Assembly (NCBI RefSeq): GCF_017696205.1 | Contig: NZ_JAAORD010000002.1 | Location: 310,001-374,000 of the forward strand | DNA length: 64,000 bases | Direction: 5' to 3' | Source: Prochlorococcus marinus XMU1402 | Lineage (GTDB): Bacteria; Cyanobacteriota; Cyanobacteriia; PCC-6307; Cyanobiaceae | In this document: piece by piece, positions 6,562-15,343 of the stretch | How positions within the stretch are numbered: the first letter of the stretch is position 1 | Layout of the letters: each line of letters opens with the position of its first letter | Notes under the pieces: model-generated | Seen by the model: only the letters and a program-made list of their open reading frames with translations | Told to the model about the DNA's origin: nothing | Database searches by the model: none | Program-made: the position numbers and the translations under genes

Positions 6562-7416
6562 ATGAAAAAACATATATCTCATAGTAATAATTTAAAAAAC
6601 CTGAATTTAATTATTAATTCTGATACTTATAAATTGGCTCACGAAGATATTGGCCTACTAAGCCGAAATGAAATGCGTGGAGTTAGAATGCTTCTTGAAA
6701 TTACCAAACCAGATTTAATCCTTGAAGAAAATAAAATTCTTTCAACCATAATTATTTTTGGAGGCGCAAGCATTGCAGAAGAATCAAATACAAAAAAGAG
6801 AATTGAAAATATAAAAGAATTAATTGAAAAAAATCATAAATCGATACTTCTAAAACGAAATTTAAATAGATTAGAAAATTTGCTTCTAATGAGTAATTAC
6901 TATCAATCTGCAAGGGAGTTTTCTAAACTTGCTTCAATTAATAATCAAAATAAAAACTGTAATTCTCATGTGATTGTTACAGGTGGGGGACCAGGAATTA
7001 TGGAAGCTGCTAATAGAGGTGCATTTGAAGCAAATTGTAAGTCTATAGGGTTAAATATCAGTCTCCCTAATGAACAAATACCAAATGCTTTTATAACTCC
7101 CGGTCTTTGCTTTAAATTTAATTATTTTGCATTAAGAAAGATCCATTTTGTTATGCGATCAGTAGCTGCCGTATTTTTTCCTGGAGGTTTTGGAACACTA
7201 GATGAATTATTTGAACTATTGACACTTTGTCAAACAGGAATGAAAACTAAAATCCCAATCATACTTTTTGGTAGAGAGTATTGGAATAAGGTAATTAACT
7301 TTGAATATTTAGCTGATCATGGATTAATTGAAGATGAACATTTAAATCTTTTCCAATATGCAGACACTGCAACAGAAGCATGGAAAATTATCAAATCGTC
7401 AAAAAAGTCAGCCTAG
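6562..7416 (+). CDS. LOG-family Rossmann-fold nucleotide hydrolase
   Basis: 284 residues from ATG 6562 (a TTG three codons earlier is also in frame but overlaps the upstream gene more). The family signature is clear: GGGPGIMEAANRGA around residues 140-153 and PGGFGTLDELFELLTLCQTG around 205-225. These proteins, once annotated as lysine decarboxylases, cleave the N-glycosidic bond of nucleoside monophosphates (LOG, PpnN). The substrate could be a nucleotide made or modified by the cupin partner, which is inference from the operon. Confidence 0.85.
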   Translation: MKKHISHSNNLKNLNLIINSDTYKLAHEDIGLLSRNEMRGVRMLLEITKPDLILEENKILSTIIIFGGASIAEESNTKKRIENIKELIEKNHKSILLKRNLNRLENLLLMSNYYQSAREFSKLASINNQNKNCNSHVIVTGGGPGIMEAANRGAFEANCKSIGLNISLPNEQIPNAFITPGLCFKFNYFALRKIHFVMRSVAAVFFPGGFGTLDELFELLTLCQTGMKTKIPIILFGREYWNKVINFEYLADHGLIEDEHLNLFQYADTATEAWKIIKSSKKSA

Positions 7417-7456
7417 AAAACTACAAGCTGACTTGATAACAAATGTAGAAGAATTA

Positions 7457-7573
7457 TTAATAAGTATTTGATATTTTGTTTTTCATGCTTTCAATCTTAT
7501 TGATTAATTCATCTAACCATTCTGTATTATTTTGCTCTTGTCTTTTATGGCTTTGGCTTTTTTGAGTACTCAT
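7457..7573 (-). CDS. 38-residue WLDxLIN peptide
   Basis: Minus-strand ATG at 7573, TAA at 7457-7459. Polar N-terminus followed by TEWLDELINKIESMKNKIS. The same ending, GWLDKLINNIEDMKNKIS, closes the peptide at 17,717-17,854, which makes this the real gene and the overlapping plus-strand frame (7532-7717) its shadow. Function unknown; the tail looks like a short amphipathic helix. Confidence 0.55.
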   Translation of the reverse strand: MSTQKSQSHKRQEQNNTEWLDELINKIESMKNKISNTY

Positions 7574-7798
7574 AAATTTCTTACTTTTATAATTTATTTA
7601 ATATATCTTCAGAAATTAAAGGAATCAATAAGCAATATTACCAAATCGATTGATAAAACAAGCTTTAGTAGCATTTCATACAAACCTAAACATCACAAAT
7701 TAATTAAGAAAATCTAAATCTCTTAAATTAAGTATTTTCTACGATGTTTTTATTTGAAATTATGATTTGAATTATTATAGGTATCTATGGATGTTCCT

Positions 7799-7906
7799 AT
7801 GGAAAAATCATTTCTGAATTTTATTTATTGGATCCTATTAAAGTCAGCTGAAAGTTACTACGGAGATTCATTAAAAACAGAAGTACCTTATACTCCTTAT
7901 TTTTAG
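7799..7906 (+). CDS. 35-residue 'EK..NFIYW' peptide, copy 3
   Basis: ATG at 7799 (an alternative ATG at 7787 would add four residues). Core NFIYWILLKSAESYYGDSL, then TEVPYTPYF. Clearly related to the peptides at 3333 and 20,493, but it starts with ATG and lacks the complementary leader element seen at both of those. Confidence 0.55.
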   Translation: MEKSFLNFIYWILLKSAESYYGDSLKTEVPYTPYF

Positions 7907-7944
7907 TTTTGGTGGAACTTAACTTTTAAGATTAGATTTCTATT

Positions 7945-8037
7945 TTGAGAGTTATTAGTTTGGAATTAATTTATTTAAAAACACAATATGGGTTACTTAC
8001 TGATTATGAATATAGTGAAATATTTAGAACGGATTGA
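7945..8037 (+). CDS. Possible micro-ORF with TTG start
   Basis: A 25-30 codon frame from TTG (7945 or 7960) to TGA 8035-8037, with LLTDYEYSEIFRTD at its end, which faintly resembles the 'G..s.eEy..l' pattern of SHOCT-type tails. Evidence is weak. Confidence 0.2.
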   Translation: MRVISLELIYLKTQYGLLTDYEYSEIFRTD

Positions 8038-8366
8038 TTAATAATTAATGTTTTATGTATTAAAACTCTTTATTATTTTCTAGAAGTAATACTAGATAAC
8101 AAATTTAGAAAGCAGATAAATTAAGAATTTCAGAAATCCAATTAAACTTAAAATTCAAAATATAATTGGTAGTTGGTTTGATATGTTTTGAATTGAAGGG
8201 AAACTAACTTATGGTCAAATCATATGTGTTAATTTCTAATGTGCGATTGTTCTACAAGAGAAGTTGAGGGAAATCCTTATTTCATTATTAATTGAATTTA
8301 TTTTATTGATAAAAGTACTTGTTTTTTGGGTTAAAATCTAAGTCTTTAATTTTAAACTAAGGGTAA
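8038..8366. other. Gene-free stretch
   Basis: No convincing gene. An 18-codon frame beginning at 8239 (MCDCSTREVEGNPYF...) is present but has no support beyond being open. No strong hairpins were seen. Confidence 0.3.
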
Positions 8367-8681
8367 TCAGCTCCTTCTTACCCAATCAGGAGATCCTTTA
8401 AACCAATCAGCAAGATCATCATTTTTTGGATCAAAATGATTTTCAGTTTCTAAACCATCAAGCCCAAGATTCTGGATTAGTCCATTTATTCCGTCTGAAT
8501 TTTGTTTCCCATATCTTCTCAAGCTGTTAGCTTTCTTAAGCCATGTCCATATAGTTGAATTATGTTTTGAAAACTTTTCTACATAAATTCTTTCCTCCAA
8601 TGAAACATGTGCATCTAGTGAAATCCTTTTCAAAATGTCTTTAATTTTTAAACGAGACTTGTTTGTTAGAAACATATACAT
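8367..8681 (-). CDS. Conserved-looking hypothetical protein, 104 residues
   Basis: Soluble, mostly helical N-terminal two thirds with Arg/Lys and a C-terminal acidic-aromatic tail (NDDLADWFKGSPDWVRRS). Composition and length suggest a real folded protein; I do not recognise the family. A second in-frame ATG two codons later is also possible. Upstream region 8682-8967 holds no gene that I can support. Confidence 0.55.
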   Translation of the reverse strand: MYMFLTNKSRLKIKDILKRISLDAHVSLEERIYVEKFSKHNSTIWTWLKKANSLRRYGKQNSDGINGLIQNLGLDGLETENHFDPKNDDLADWFKGSPDWVRRS

Positions 8682-8967
8682 AAAAGAAGTTAATGCTTTA
8701 TAGAAGTTTTTTTTATGAATGTCTTGTCAATCTTTATTTCAAGAAAAAGTATTTTTTAGAGGGTTTTCAAGGACAAAAATATGGATTTTAAAACAGATTT
8801 ACTAAATTGGTAATATAGACTACTTTTGTTGATTTATATAACTTATGTATTACCCACTCGTTTATAAGTTTCTCTGCCGAATTTAAGATTTAATTTATAA
8901 ATAATGACGAAAATTCATATTGAATTTGGATCAAAGAGAGTTAACCCATAGCCAATAAGTTTGTTTG

Positions 8968-9420
8968 ATGAATAACAATTTAGAAATAATCAAAAACTTT
9001 TATTCATCACTAATGATGAATAAAACTATGTTTGAAGTTAATATTAAAAAAAAGAAAAATATGATTTTTCTTAGGTATTGGCTATTCCCTGCATTAATCT
9101 CTTTCAGCTGGTTTAAATGGAGATTTCAGATCTATAAAAACGAATTTGAAATTATTGATAATGAGCTGAAAGCATGTGTTGAATGGGGTAAATCCCAAGG
9201 AATATTTTTACCTGAAAAACCAAAATATTGGATATTTTTTGTAGTAGAAAGACCTTGGAATTTAGTTTTAATTAATATTATTATCCTGCCAATATTTATT
9301 TTGAATATAGGATTAATTTTCCTTTTCTTATCTCCATGGCAAAAGAAAGTTCTAAGATATAAAAAAGCGATGAATAATCTTAAAATCAAATGGGAAAGAG
9401 AATTTTTTAAAGGATCATAA
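8968..9420 (+). CDS. Membrane protein with two helices, unknown family
   Basis: 150 residues from ATG 8968. Hydrophobic segments around 36-49 (WLFPALISFSWF) and 94-118 (LVLINIIILPIFILNIGLIFLF); the soluble loop between has EIIDNELKACVEWGKSQGIF. The minus-strand frame over the same bases is a shadow. It converges on the S26-like gene with 35 bp between stops. Confidence 0.55.
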   Translation: MNNNLEIIKNFYSSLMMNKTMFEVNIKKKKNMIFLRYWLFPALISFSWFKWRFQIYKNEFEIIDNELKACVEWGKSQGIFLPEKPKYWIFFVVERPWNLVLINIIILPIFILNIGLIFLFLSPWQKKVLRYKKAMNNLKIKWEREFFKGS

Positions 9421-9455
9421 ATTAGCTTCAAAAAAATTTAAAATAAAAATCTCCA

Positions 9456-10145
9456 TCATTTCTTATTTAGCTCTAAATTAGGATTATGAAAAAGATAAAT
9501 ACCAATTATATTATTTATTGGTATTGAAAAATTTTCTAAATAATAATTCAAATATTTTTTATTATCAGGTGCAATTAATATAAATTCGTCTTTAATAGAA
9601 TAAATACGACCTATTAATATATTTAATTTGTATCTACAAATGACTATTTCTCCAATATCTAAATCTGCATGATTTTTATTAAATAACTTATAAACTATAA
9701 TATCTTCTTTACAAATTGTAGGTTCCATAGAATCAAAACCCAAAATTATAGTTCTATGTTTTAATAGTCTATTAATTATTAATCTATAAATAGGATCGAA
9801 AAAATTCAAAGGTGATAAGTAGATATTTTTTAAAGTAAAAAACAATAGCCATCTAAAATCTTTGTAATCGGCTGTCTTTTTTTGCCAATAAGGCCAGTTT
9901 TTAAATAACTTATTAAGAGGATAATAAATTAAATAACTTAAAAATAACGCAGGAGGAGTAATTGAAATAAGCATAGTAGAAACAAAAGATGGAAGAAATA
10001 AAAAACCCAACAAGAATAAGAAAGAGTTACTATCAAACAAATAAAAAATTATTTCTTTTACGAAAAGAAACGAAATTATTACTAAAAGGTATAAACCTAT
10101 ATATTTAACATTTTTATTAATCTTTTTAAACAATTTAAAGATCAT
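9456..10145 (-). CDS. Membrane protein with S26 signal-peptidase-like domain
   Basis: 229 residues, last gene of the four-gene chaperone operon. Two hydrophobic regions at about 13-36 and 42-75, then a C-terminal domain (about 132-225) that follows the S26 layout: GFDSMEPTI with the presumed nucleophile Ser139, CKEDIIVYK, GEIVICRYK, LIGRIYSI, and IAPDNKKYLN before a closing NNIIGI. In signal peptidase I the general-base Lys sits where Arg180 is here, so activity may be lost or changed. It could process or bind the partners of the chaperone genes upstream; that is inferred from the operon. Confidence 0.6.
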   Translation of the reverse strand: MIFKLFKKINKNVKYIGLYLLVIISFLFVKEIIFYLFDSNSFLFLLGFLFLPSFVSTMLISITPPALFLSYLIYYPLNKLFKNWPYWQKKTADYKDFRWLLFFTLKNIYLSPLNFFDPIYRLIINRLLKHRTIILGFDSMEPTICKEDIIVYKLFNKNHADLDIGEIVICRYKLNILIGRIYSIKDEFILIAPDNKKYLNYYLENFSIPINNIIGIYLFHNPNLELNKK

Positions 10146-10160
10146 AGAACTTAAATTACA

Positions 10161-12164
10161 TTATTCTTTATTACAGTTTTTTTGATAAATTTTTTCTATA
10201 TTTTTGTTTTCTGGTGATAATTTCAAAGCAATATCAAAATCTTGACAAGCATCACTTATTTTGTTGAGATTTTTTTTCGAGAATCCTCTATAAAAGTAAG
10301 TAATTGATTTATCTATATTTTTATCTGCATATTTAATTGCTAAGTCATAATAAAAAATAGATTGTTGATACTTTTTATTATAAAAATATGTATCGCCAAG
10401 CAATTGATATGCATACCAATTTCTAATACCTGAATTTGTATACTTTAATAAATCCTTTTCAGCAGAATCATAATCTTCTAATTTCAAATAATTTCTCCCC
10501 CTACCCAAGTATGCTTTAGAAAAGGATCTATCTAATTTAATTGCATTAGTATATGCTTCTGTTGATAATTGATAATTTTTTTGTAGAAACAAATTATCTC
10601 CAAGTTTCAGATATGCATCTCTTTTTTCAAAATTTTCGAATTTCCCAGATATTATTTTTCTAAAATAAGAAATAGATTCATCATAATTATCCAAATAGTA
10701 TAGAGCTAATCCCAGATTGAAAATAGCTTTAAAATAATTGGGATCTAGAGTTAAAGCTTTTTCATAATGTGCTATAGCAGATTTATAATTTTTAGCCTTA
10801 TACTGTTTATTACCTCTAAAAAGAAAGTCTGATTTATTATCAGTTTCACGAATTTTTGAATTTCTAATTACTATCGGATTAAAGTTATCGTATTGTTTAC
10901 CATAAAAATATATTGTTAAGAATACAATACTAATACCTAAAAATAATTTTATAAGATAAGTTTTTTCTGATTTTAAAAAAGATTTAAATTCATTAAAAAT
11001 TGTATATATATTTTTTCTATCCTTTTTATTTTTATTATTCTTTCTTACTTCAGAAAAGTTTTTATATTTTTTTTTCAAAGATTTTGATTGCGTTTTTGAT
11101 TTAGATTTTGATTCAGTTTTCTCCTTGATTTTTTTATTTTTAAATTTAGTTTTTTTGACTTTTATTTTTGCTCCGGCTATGGTTAATGCATTTATATCTT
11201 GGCTAATCAAATCTTTTATTTCTGAAACTTCAATAAATAATCTTTTTAAATCTATTGATATTTCAAGAGATAAATCGATATCCAGATCAGAAATATTTCC
11301 AACAAGTGTTCTAAGAACAACTGCTAAATTCCTACTTTGTGAATGAACAAGCCCTCTTTGTTCAAAATTTATTTGGATCGGTTTTACATATCTTACCCAT
11401 TCATCTATGGATTTAATTAACTTATCTGTCATTAAACTAAGTGAAAGGCTTCCTTTATAAAATTTGGGCGAAATATACTTTTCTATAGCGTCAATTTGCA
11501 TTGATATTTTAACTTCCCCTTCATCAATAATTTGTTTCGCATTTAATTCATATCTATCTACTAATTCTGGAAGTAAGTTATATTCATATTTGCTATCAGA
11601 GTATAAGTCGTAAATTATATTTGAAAAAAAATTAGAATATTCAGAAATAGTTAATTTATCAAAGAATTTATTTATTGTTGATATATAAAATCTCCTCAAA
11701 TTATTAAGCTCTTCATTTAAGTCTTTAGCTTCATTAACAAGTTTTATATTGCTTATTTTTCTATCCTGATTAATTGCTTCAAGTACTTTTTTACTATCAA
11801 TAAAATCAAAAAAAATAATCAGGTTTTTTATTAAAAATAAACCATCTTCATGTAAATCTGAATTTAAAATTGAATAAGCAAAAAAATTAGCCGCAGATAA
11901 ATTAGTTAAATCAAAATCAATTTTTTTTATATTTATATTTTTAATAGATTCTAAAATCCTATTTAGATTTTTATTATCTTCACCTAAAAACCAAGAACAT
12001 TCTGCAAAAATTCTTCTCTTAGGACTACTTAACACAAGTCTAGCTGAGTTAATTTTTGATGAATCATTATTTAGAAGAGCTTCTTCAGAAAGTTTTAATA
12101 ACTTTCTTTTGTCGTCAGTAGTTTTTGCTTTTAATAAATAAAAAGGATTGTCATTTAAATCCAT
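10161..12164 (-). CDS. J-like N-domain, membrane helix and TPR protein (Hsp70 partner)
   Basis: 667 residues. The N-terminus (NPFYLLKAKTTDDKRKLLKL... AECSWFLG, residues 6-61) resembles the small helical domain seen in partner proteins of bacterial Hsp70 operons; it recalls a J-domain but has no HPD motif. A long helical region follows, then a Lys/Ser-rich linker (334-385), one membrane helix (about 403-421) and roughly six tetratricopeptide repeats from 447 to the end (for example SAIAHYEKALTLDPNYFKA). The protein would anchor a soluble Hsp70 to the membrane while the TPRs bind other proteins. It lies 8 bp after the Hsp70 gene and 15 bp before the S26-like gene. Confidence 0.7.
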   Translation of the reverse strand: MDLNDNPFYLLKAKTTDDKRKLLKLSEEALLNNDSSKINSARLVLSSPKRRIFAECSWFLGEDNKNLNRILESIKNINIKKIDFDLTNLSAANFFAYSILNSDLHEDGLFLIKNLIIFFDFIDSKKVLEAINQDRKISNIKLVNEAKDLNEELNNLRRFYISTINKFFDKLTISEYSNFFSNIIYDLYSDSKYEYNLLPELVDRYELNAKQIIDEGEVKISMQIDAIEKYISPKFYKGSLSLSLMTDKLIKSIDEWVRYVKPIQINFEQRGLVHSQSRNLAVVLRTLVGNISDLDIDLSLEISIDLKRLFIEVSEIKDLISQDINALTIAGAKIKVKKTKFKNKKIKEKTESKSKSKTQSKSLKKKYKNFSEVRKNNKNKKDRKNIYTIFNEFKSFLKSEKTYLIKLFLGISIVFLTIYFYGKQYDNFNPIVIRNSKIRETDNKSDFLFRGNKQYKAKNYKSAIAHYEKALTLDPNYFKAIFNLGLALYYLDNYDESISYFRKIISGKFENFEKRDAYLKLGDNLFLQKNYQLSTEAYTNAIKLDRSFSKAYLGRGRNYLKLEDYDSAEKDLLKYTNSGIRNWYAYQLLGDTYFYNKKYQQSIFYYDLAIKYADKNIDKSITYFYRGFSKKNLNKISDACQDFDIALKLSPENKNIEKIYQKNCNKE

Positions 12165-12172
12165 TTTTAGTT

Positions 12173-14659
12173 TTAACCCCTCAAAATATTTGCATCATCC
12201 AACCTATTCTCGTCATCATCATATATAACTAACTCCCAGAGAGAATTAAGAATTTTTCTTAAATTCATTGTATTTTCTTTAAATATCATTTCATTTCCCT
12301 CAGCTATTAGTTTTCTATAATTCTCTTTATCTAAAAAGAGATGAGGTGAATTTTCAAATTCCTTAAATTTTCTAATAATAAATTCATCTTGACGCCAAAG
12401 AATTTTAAAATTTATTTGATGAATTTGATTTAAAGATAACTCAAAATTATTATTATCTAATTCGATAGTTTTACTTGCTGAATTATAAAGAGTTTCAACT
12501 TTATTAGATTCAGATGTAGTTGAATATTCTTTAGAATAATTATTAAAGGTATTCATAGCTTTTTTTAAATCTAATTTACGAATATCTCTTAGATATTCTT
12601 GCCTCACTTCAGCAAGTAATTTTTTGCTCTCTTGAACATTTTCTAAAGATTTTTGAACATCCTCGGGATCATTTACATTGACTTTATTTTTACTTATATA
12701 ATCAACTTTCTGTTTAGCTTTCTGGATTTTTTCATCTGTTATTACAGTTTCAAGTTGCTCTAAGCGCACCATAAGATTTTCTACTTGATCTTGAGCTAAG
12801 TCATACATTGTTTCGGAGGTGTACTTACCATCTTGAATAGAATAAAAATTTTTATTATTAAATATTTCGCCAATTGAAGGTATTTTTAATCCAATTACTA
12901 TATTCCCAGAGTCTAAGATTTCAAATTCACATTCTAAATCTGAACCTACAGGGATAAATCCTTCATAAAAATCATTTCCAGTTATTTCTAAATTACCAAT
13001 ATATCTATTGTCATATATTGGTGATTTTATTTCTCCTTCCCAAAGCTTTATTTTTATAAATCCAGTTTTACCTGCCTGAAGAGATTGGCTGGTTTTGAAA
13101 ATCTTTTTTACTTTTTTTGGGAGAAGATCACCTTCTTTGACAATAAAATCAAGAGTAGAGTTTCCGCCTAATCTATCAAGAACTTCGACACCAATTGAGT
13201 GAGATGCTGGTATTCCATCAATAGATGCTGCTGTTTTAGTAATTGAAATCTCATTATTCTTTATTTTTATTTCAGTTCCATTCTCATCGAAAACTGAAGC
13301 CAAAAATCTATTTATACCACTTTTATAAAGTTGCAACTCCAATGAAGTGCCATCTTCAACTTTTATTCTTCCCGATGACCATCCAGTATCTTTACTTTTA
13401 ATTTCCAATTCAATATTTTTAGGGGCATCTTTCTCCAGAGAAATTCTAAGCCTTGATTGTTTAGATGGAGTTCTAGCAAGGTAGTTAAATTTTAAGCTCA
13501 ATTCGCCAATATCATTAATCTCTGCAGAACTTCGTTTTCGTTCTCTATTTATAGAATCCCAATCAATAGATTCGGCAAATATTGATGCCCCTTCTGATAC
13601 TGCAGTCATAGGATTTAATTCTGTACTTCCTTCAATATTTAGGGATGATGTAATTCTGTCCCTAAGAGGTTTATAGCTTGTCGGTCCCCCAATAAATACA
13701 ATCTTTTGTATATCCTCCTCTTCTAAACCAACTTTTTTTAATGTTTGTCTAATTGAATCAATTGCTTGCTCCAAATATTCCTCAATAATTGAATTAAAAA
13801 TTTTTCTATCAATTGGGATATCAAGATATAAAGGCTCTCCATCAAGATCATTTAATCTTATTTCATTTTCTGAAAGTGTAATTAAAGAATTATGTTTTGA
13901 AGAAAGTTCAATTTTTGCTTTTTCAGCAGCCCAATTACATAACTTAATCAAAGTCGCATAATCCTTCATATTAGAAAAATTTTTGGGTAGCACAAAGTTC
14001 TCCTCTAGCCATGGTTTTATAACTTCTTTAACTAATAATCTATCGAAATCTCTCCCTCCACACATCGCAATACCTCCATGTGAAAGGAGCGATACAGATC
14101 CATCTATACTCTCAGCAATGGCAATATCTAAAGTACCTCCGCCAAGATCAAATATCAAAAAAATGCCATCTGAGTTATCTGACCTCATCACACTCATTAC
14201 AGCTGCAATAGGTTCTTGCATGAGAGCAACTTTTCCTATGCCTGCCATGGAAGCAGCCTTTAATGTAGCTGTTTTTTGTACTTGATTAAAAGCTGCTGGG
14301 ACTGTTATTACAGAAAATGTATCATCTGAATTTCTCATTTCTTCTGGTAGATAACCATATAAAACACTTAAGATTTCTGAAGAACATTCTTCTGGAGTTT
14401 TGCTCAATTCCAATGCTGGAAATTCTATTTTTGTGCTTGTCCCCATAAAACGCTTAAAAAGTTTTGCAGTATTTTCGGAGTTAAAAGGTTCATTATCATA
14501 AGCTCTTTGTCCATAATATTTTGTTCTTTTATTCATAAAAATTACTGAAGGAGTTATATCGTTTTGCTCTGGACTTTTCCAAATCTTTACTTTATCTCCA
14601 TCAAAAGAAGAGATAGAACTATTAGTGGTTCCTAAATCAATTCCAATAAAATTTTTCAT
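12173..14659 (-). CDS. Divergent Hsp70 (DnaK-like) chaperone, 828 residues
   Basis: The nucleotide-binding domain is intact: GIDLGTTNS (6-14), FDLGGGTLDIA (170-180) and VFIGGPTSYKPLRDR (321-335). It is followed by an extra beta-rich segment of about 100 residues (380-490) not found in DnaK, then a substrate-binding-like beta domain with GDLLPKKV and a PVGSDLECEFEILDSGNIVI stretch, and a long helical C-terminus. At 828 residues it is far longer than DnaK (about 640). It is a specialised Hsp70, encoded with its own GrpE-like factor 2 bp upstream and a J-like/TPR partner downstream. The client is unknown. Confidence 0.85.
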   Translation of the reverse strand: MKNFIGIDLGTTNSSISSFDGDKVKIWKSPEQNDITPSVIFMNKRTKYYGQRAYDNEPFNSENTAKLFKRFMGTSTKIEFPALELSKTPEECSSEILSVLYGYLPEEMRNSDDTFSVITVPAAFNQVQKTATLKAASMAGIGKVALMQEPIAAVMSVMRSDNSDGIFLIFDLGGGTLDIAIAESIDGSVSLLSHGGIAMCGGRDFDRLLVKEVIKPWLEENFVLPKNFSNMKDYATLIKLCNWAAEKAKIELSSKHNSLITLSENEIRLNDLDGEPLYLDIPIDRKIFNSIIEEYLEQAIDSIRQTLKKVGLEEEDIQKIVFIGGPTSYKPLRDRITSSLNIEGSTELNPMTAVSEGASIFAESIDWDSINRERKRSSAEINDIGELSLKFNYLARTPSKQSRLRISLEKDAPKNIELEIKSKDTGWSSGRIKVEDGTSLELQLYKSGINRFLASVFDENGTEIKIKNNEISITKTAASIDGIPASHSIGVEVLDRLGGNSTLDFIVKEGDLLPKKVKKIFKTSQSLQAGKTGFIKIKLWEGEIKSPIYDNRYIGNLEITGNDFYEGFIPVGSDLECEFEILDSGNIVIGLKIPSIGEIFNNKNFYSIQDGKYTSETMYDLAQDQVENLMVRLEQLETVITDEKIQKAKQKVDYISKNKVNVNDPEDVQKSLENVQESKKLLAEVRQEYLRDIRKLDLKKAMNTFNNYSKEYSTTSESNKVETLYNSASKTIELDNNNFELSLNQIHQINFKILWRQDEFIIRKFKEFENSPHLFLDKENYRKLIAEGNEMIFKENTMNLRKILNSLWELVIYDDDENRLDDANILRG

Positions 14660-14661
14660 AA

Positions 14662-15048
14662 TTAATTAAGTCCAATCAAAACTGTACCAGATCTTTCAAG
14701 CAAATCACCACACATAACAACTGGCTCTAACATTTTTGTAATTACAAGCTCTTCAGTACCTTTAAACTCCTCAATATTAATTGCTTTAACAGGCATCCCA
14801 ATATCAAATTTACTATCTTCTAAGTTAACAAGTTTAATATTTAAAGTTTCTAGAATATTTTCTAATTTATCGTTAAACCATAAGACCTTCCTATTAAATT
14901 TTTCTTGATCAGTTATGTCTCTATCTTCTATTAATTCTTCAGTAAATTTTGACAATCGCCAAGATTCAATAGCTAGATCAATTATTTGGTTCTTCAATTT
15001 TAAAATTTTTTTATAATAATAAACGATAAGTTTATCTTTGGATTCCAA
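14662..15048 (-). CDS. GrpE-like nucleotide exchange factor, minimal
   Basis: 128 residues, first gene of the operon. The N-terminal part is a long helix (IVYYYKKILKLKNQIIDLAIESW), and the C-terminus forms a small beta domain ending ITKMLEPVVMCGDLLERSGTVLIGLN, which follows the GrpE pattern of 'v..vl.pGy...drvlRpa.V.V'. It is shorter than standard GrpE (about 180-200). Position 2 bp before the Hsp70 gene supports a role in ADP/ATP exchange on that Hsp70. Family assignment is by pattern, so it is moderately sure. Confidence 0.6.
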   Translation of the reverse strand: MESKDKLIVYYYKKILKLKNQIIDLAIESWRLSKFTEELIEDRDITDQEKFNRKVLWFNDKLENILETLNIKLVNLEDSKFDIGMPVKAINIEEFKGTEELVITKMLEPVVMCGDLLERSGTVLIGLN

Positions 15049-15078
15049 ATTAAAAGAAATAAATATTTATGCAATTAA

Positions 15079-15084
15079 ATTATA
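15079..15084 (-). promoter_or_regulatory. -10 box of the chaperone operon
   Basis: A perfect TATAAT on the minus strand about 30 bp before the GrpE-like start. No good -35 is visible at 17 bp (AATATT); a TTGAAA lies only 13 bp away. The promoter sits immediately beside the EVE joint starting near 15,113. Confidence 0.4.
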
Positions 15085-15112
15085 GGATTACTAAAAATTT
15101 CAATATTAGAAA

Positions 15113-15292
15113 TTTTATGGATAATAAATTCATATTGAAGAATGTTATTCTTACTTCATTCAAACTTTTAAATTTAACCGAGATCCCATGCCACAAAAGG
15201 AACCTAGCTACTGGCTAATGAACCATGTGCCAGTAGTCATAGCAATGGATCTCAAAAATCAGATAAATTCCGTCCACACCTCGTCCACACTT
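15113..15292 (+). repeat. EVE joint 1
   Basis: Begins with ATGGATAATAAATTCATATT, shared with the other joints. It then has a tandem 11-bp motif A1 (15,145-15,167: ATTCTTACTTC + ATTCAAACTT), the constant block CCGAGATCCCATGCC with the first codons of the EVE gene, TAGTCATAGCAA, and a second tandem motif B1 (15,271-15,292: CGTCCACACCT + CGTCCACACTT). It matches the start region of the intact EVE gene at 28,001. Confidence 0.75.
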
Positions 15293-15325
15293 TTCGCGAT
15301 TGACAGTCGATCTAACATAGAGTGA
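15188..15325 (+). pseudogene. EVE gene 5' fragment
   Basis: ATG at 15,188 encodes MPQKEPSYWLMN, matching MPQQEPSYWLMK of the intact EVE protein, then runs into unrelated codons and stops at 15,323-15,325. Only the promoter-proximal end of the gene is present, so this is a duplicated scar and not a working gene. Confidence 0.75.
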
Positions 15326-15343
15326 TAAAAACCATCTTTTTAA
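15300..15343 (+). promoter_or_regulatory. TTGACA-GTCGATCT hairpin/T-run module, copy 2
   Basis: TTGACAGTCGATCTAACATA starts 8 bp after motif B1 and leads to a degenerate hairpin (AGAGTG.../CCATCT) and a T-run that ends beside the ATG at 15,344. TTGACA could be a -35 box with a weak -10 (GATAAA) 17-18 bp on. Confidence 0.45.

Noticed and set aside
7532-7717. Plus-strand 61-codon frame
   Set aside because: It is the shadow of the minus-strand WLDxLIN peptide, which has a close relative at 17,717.
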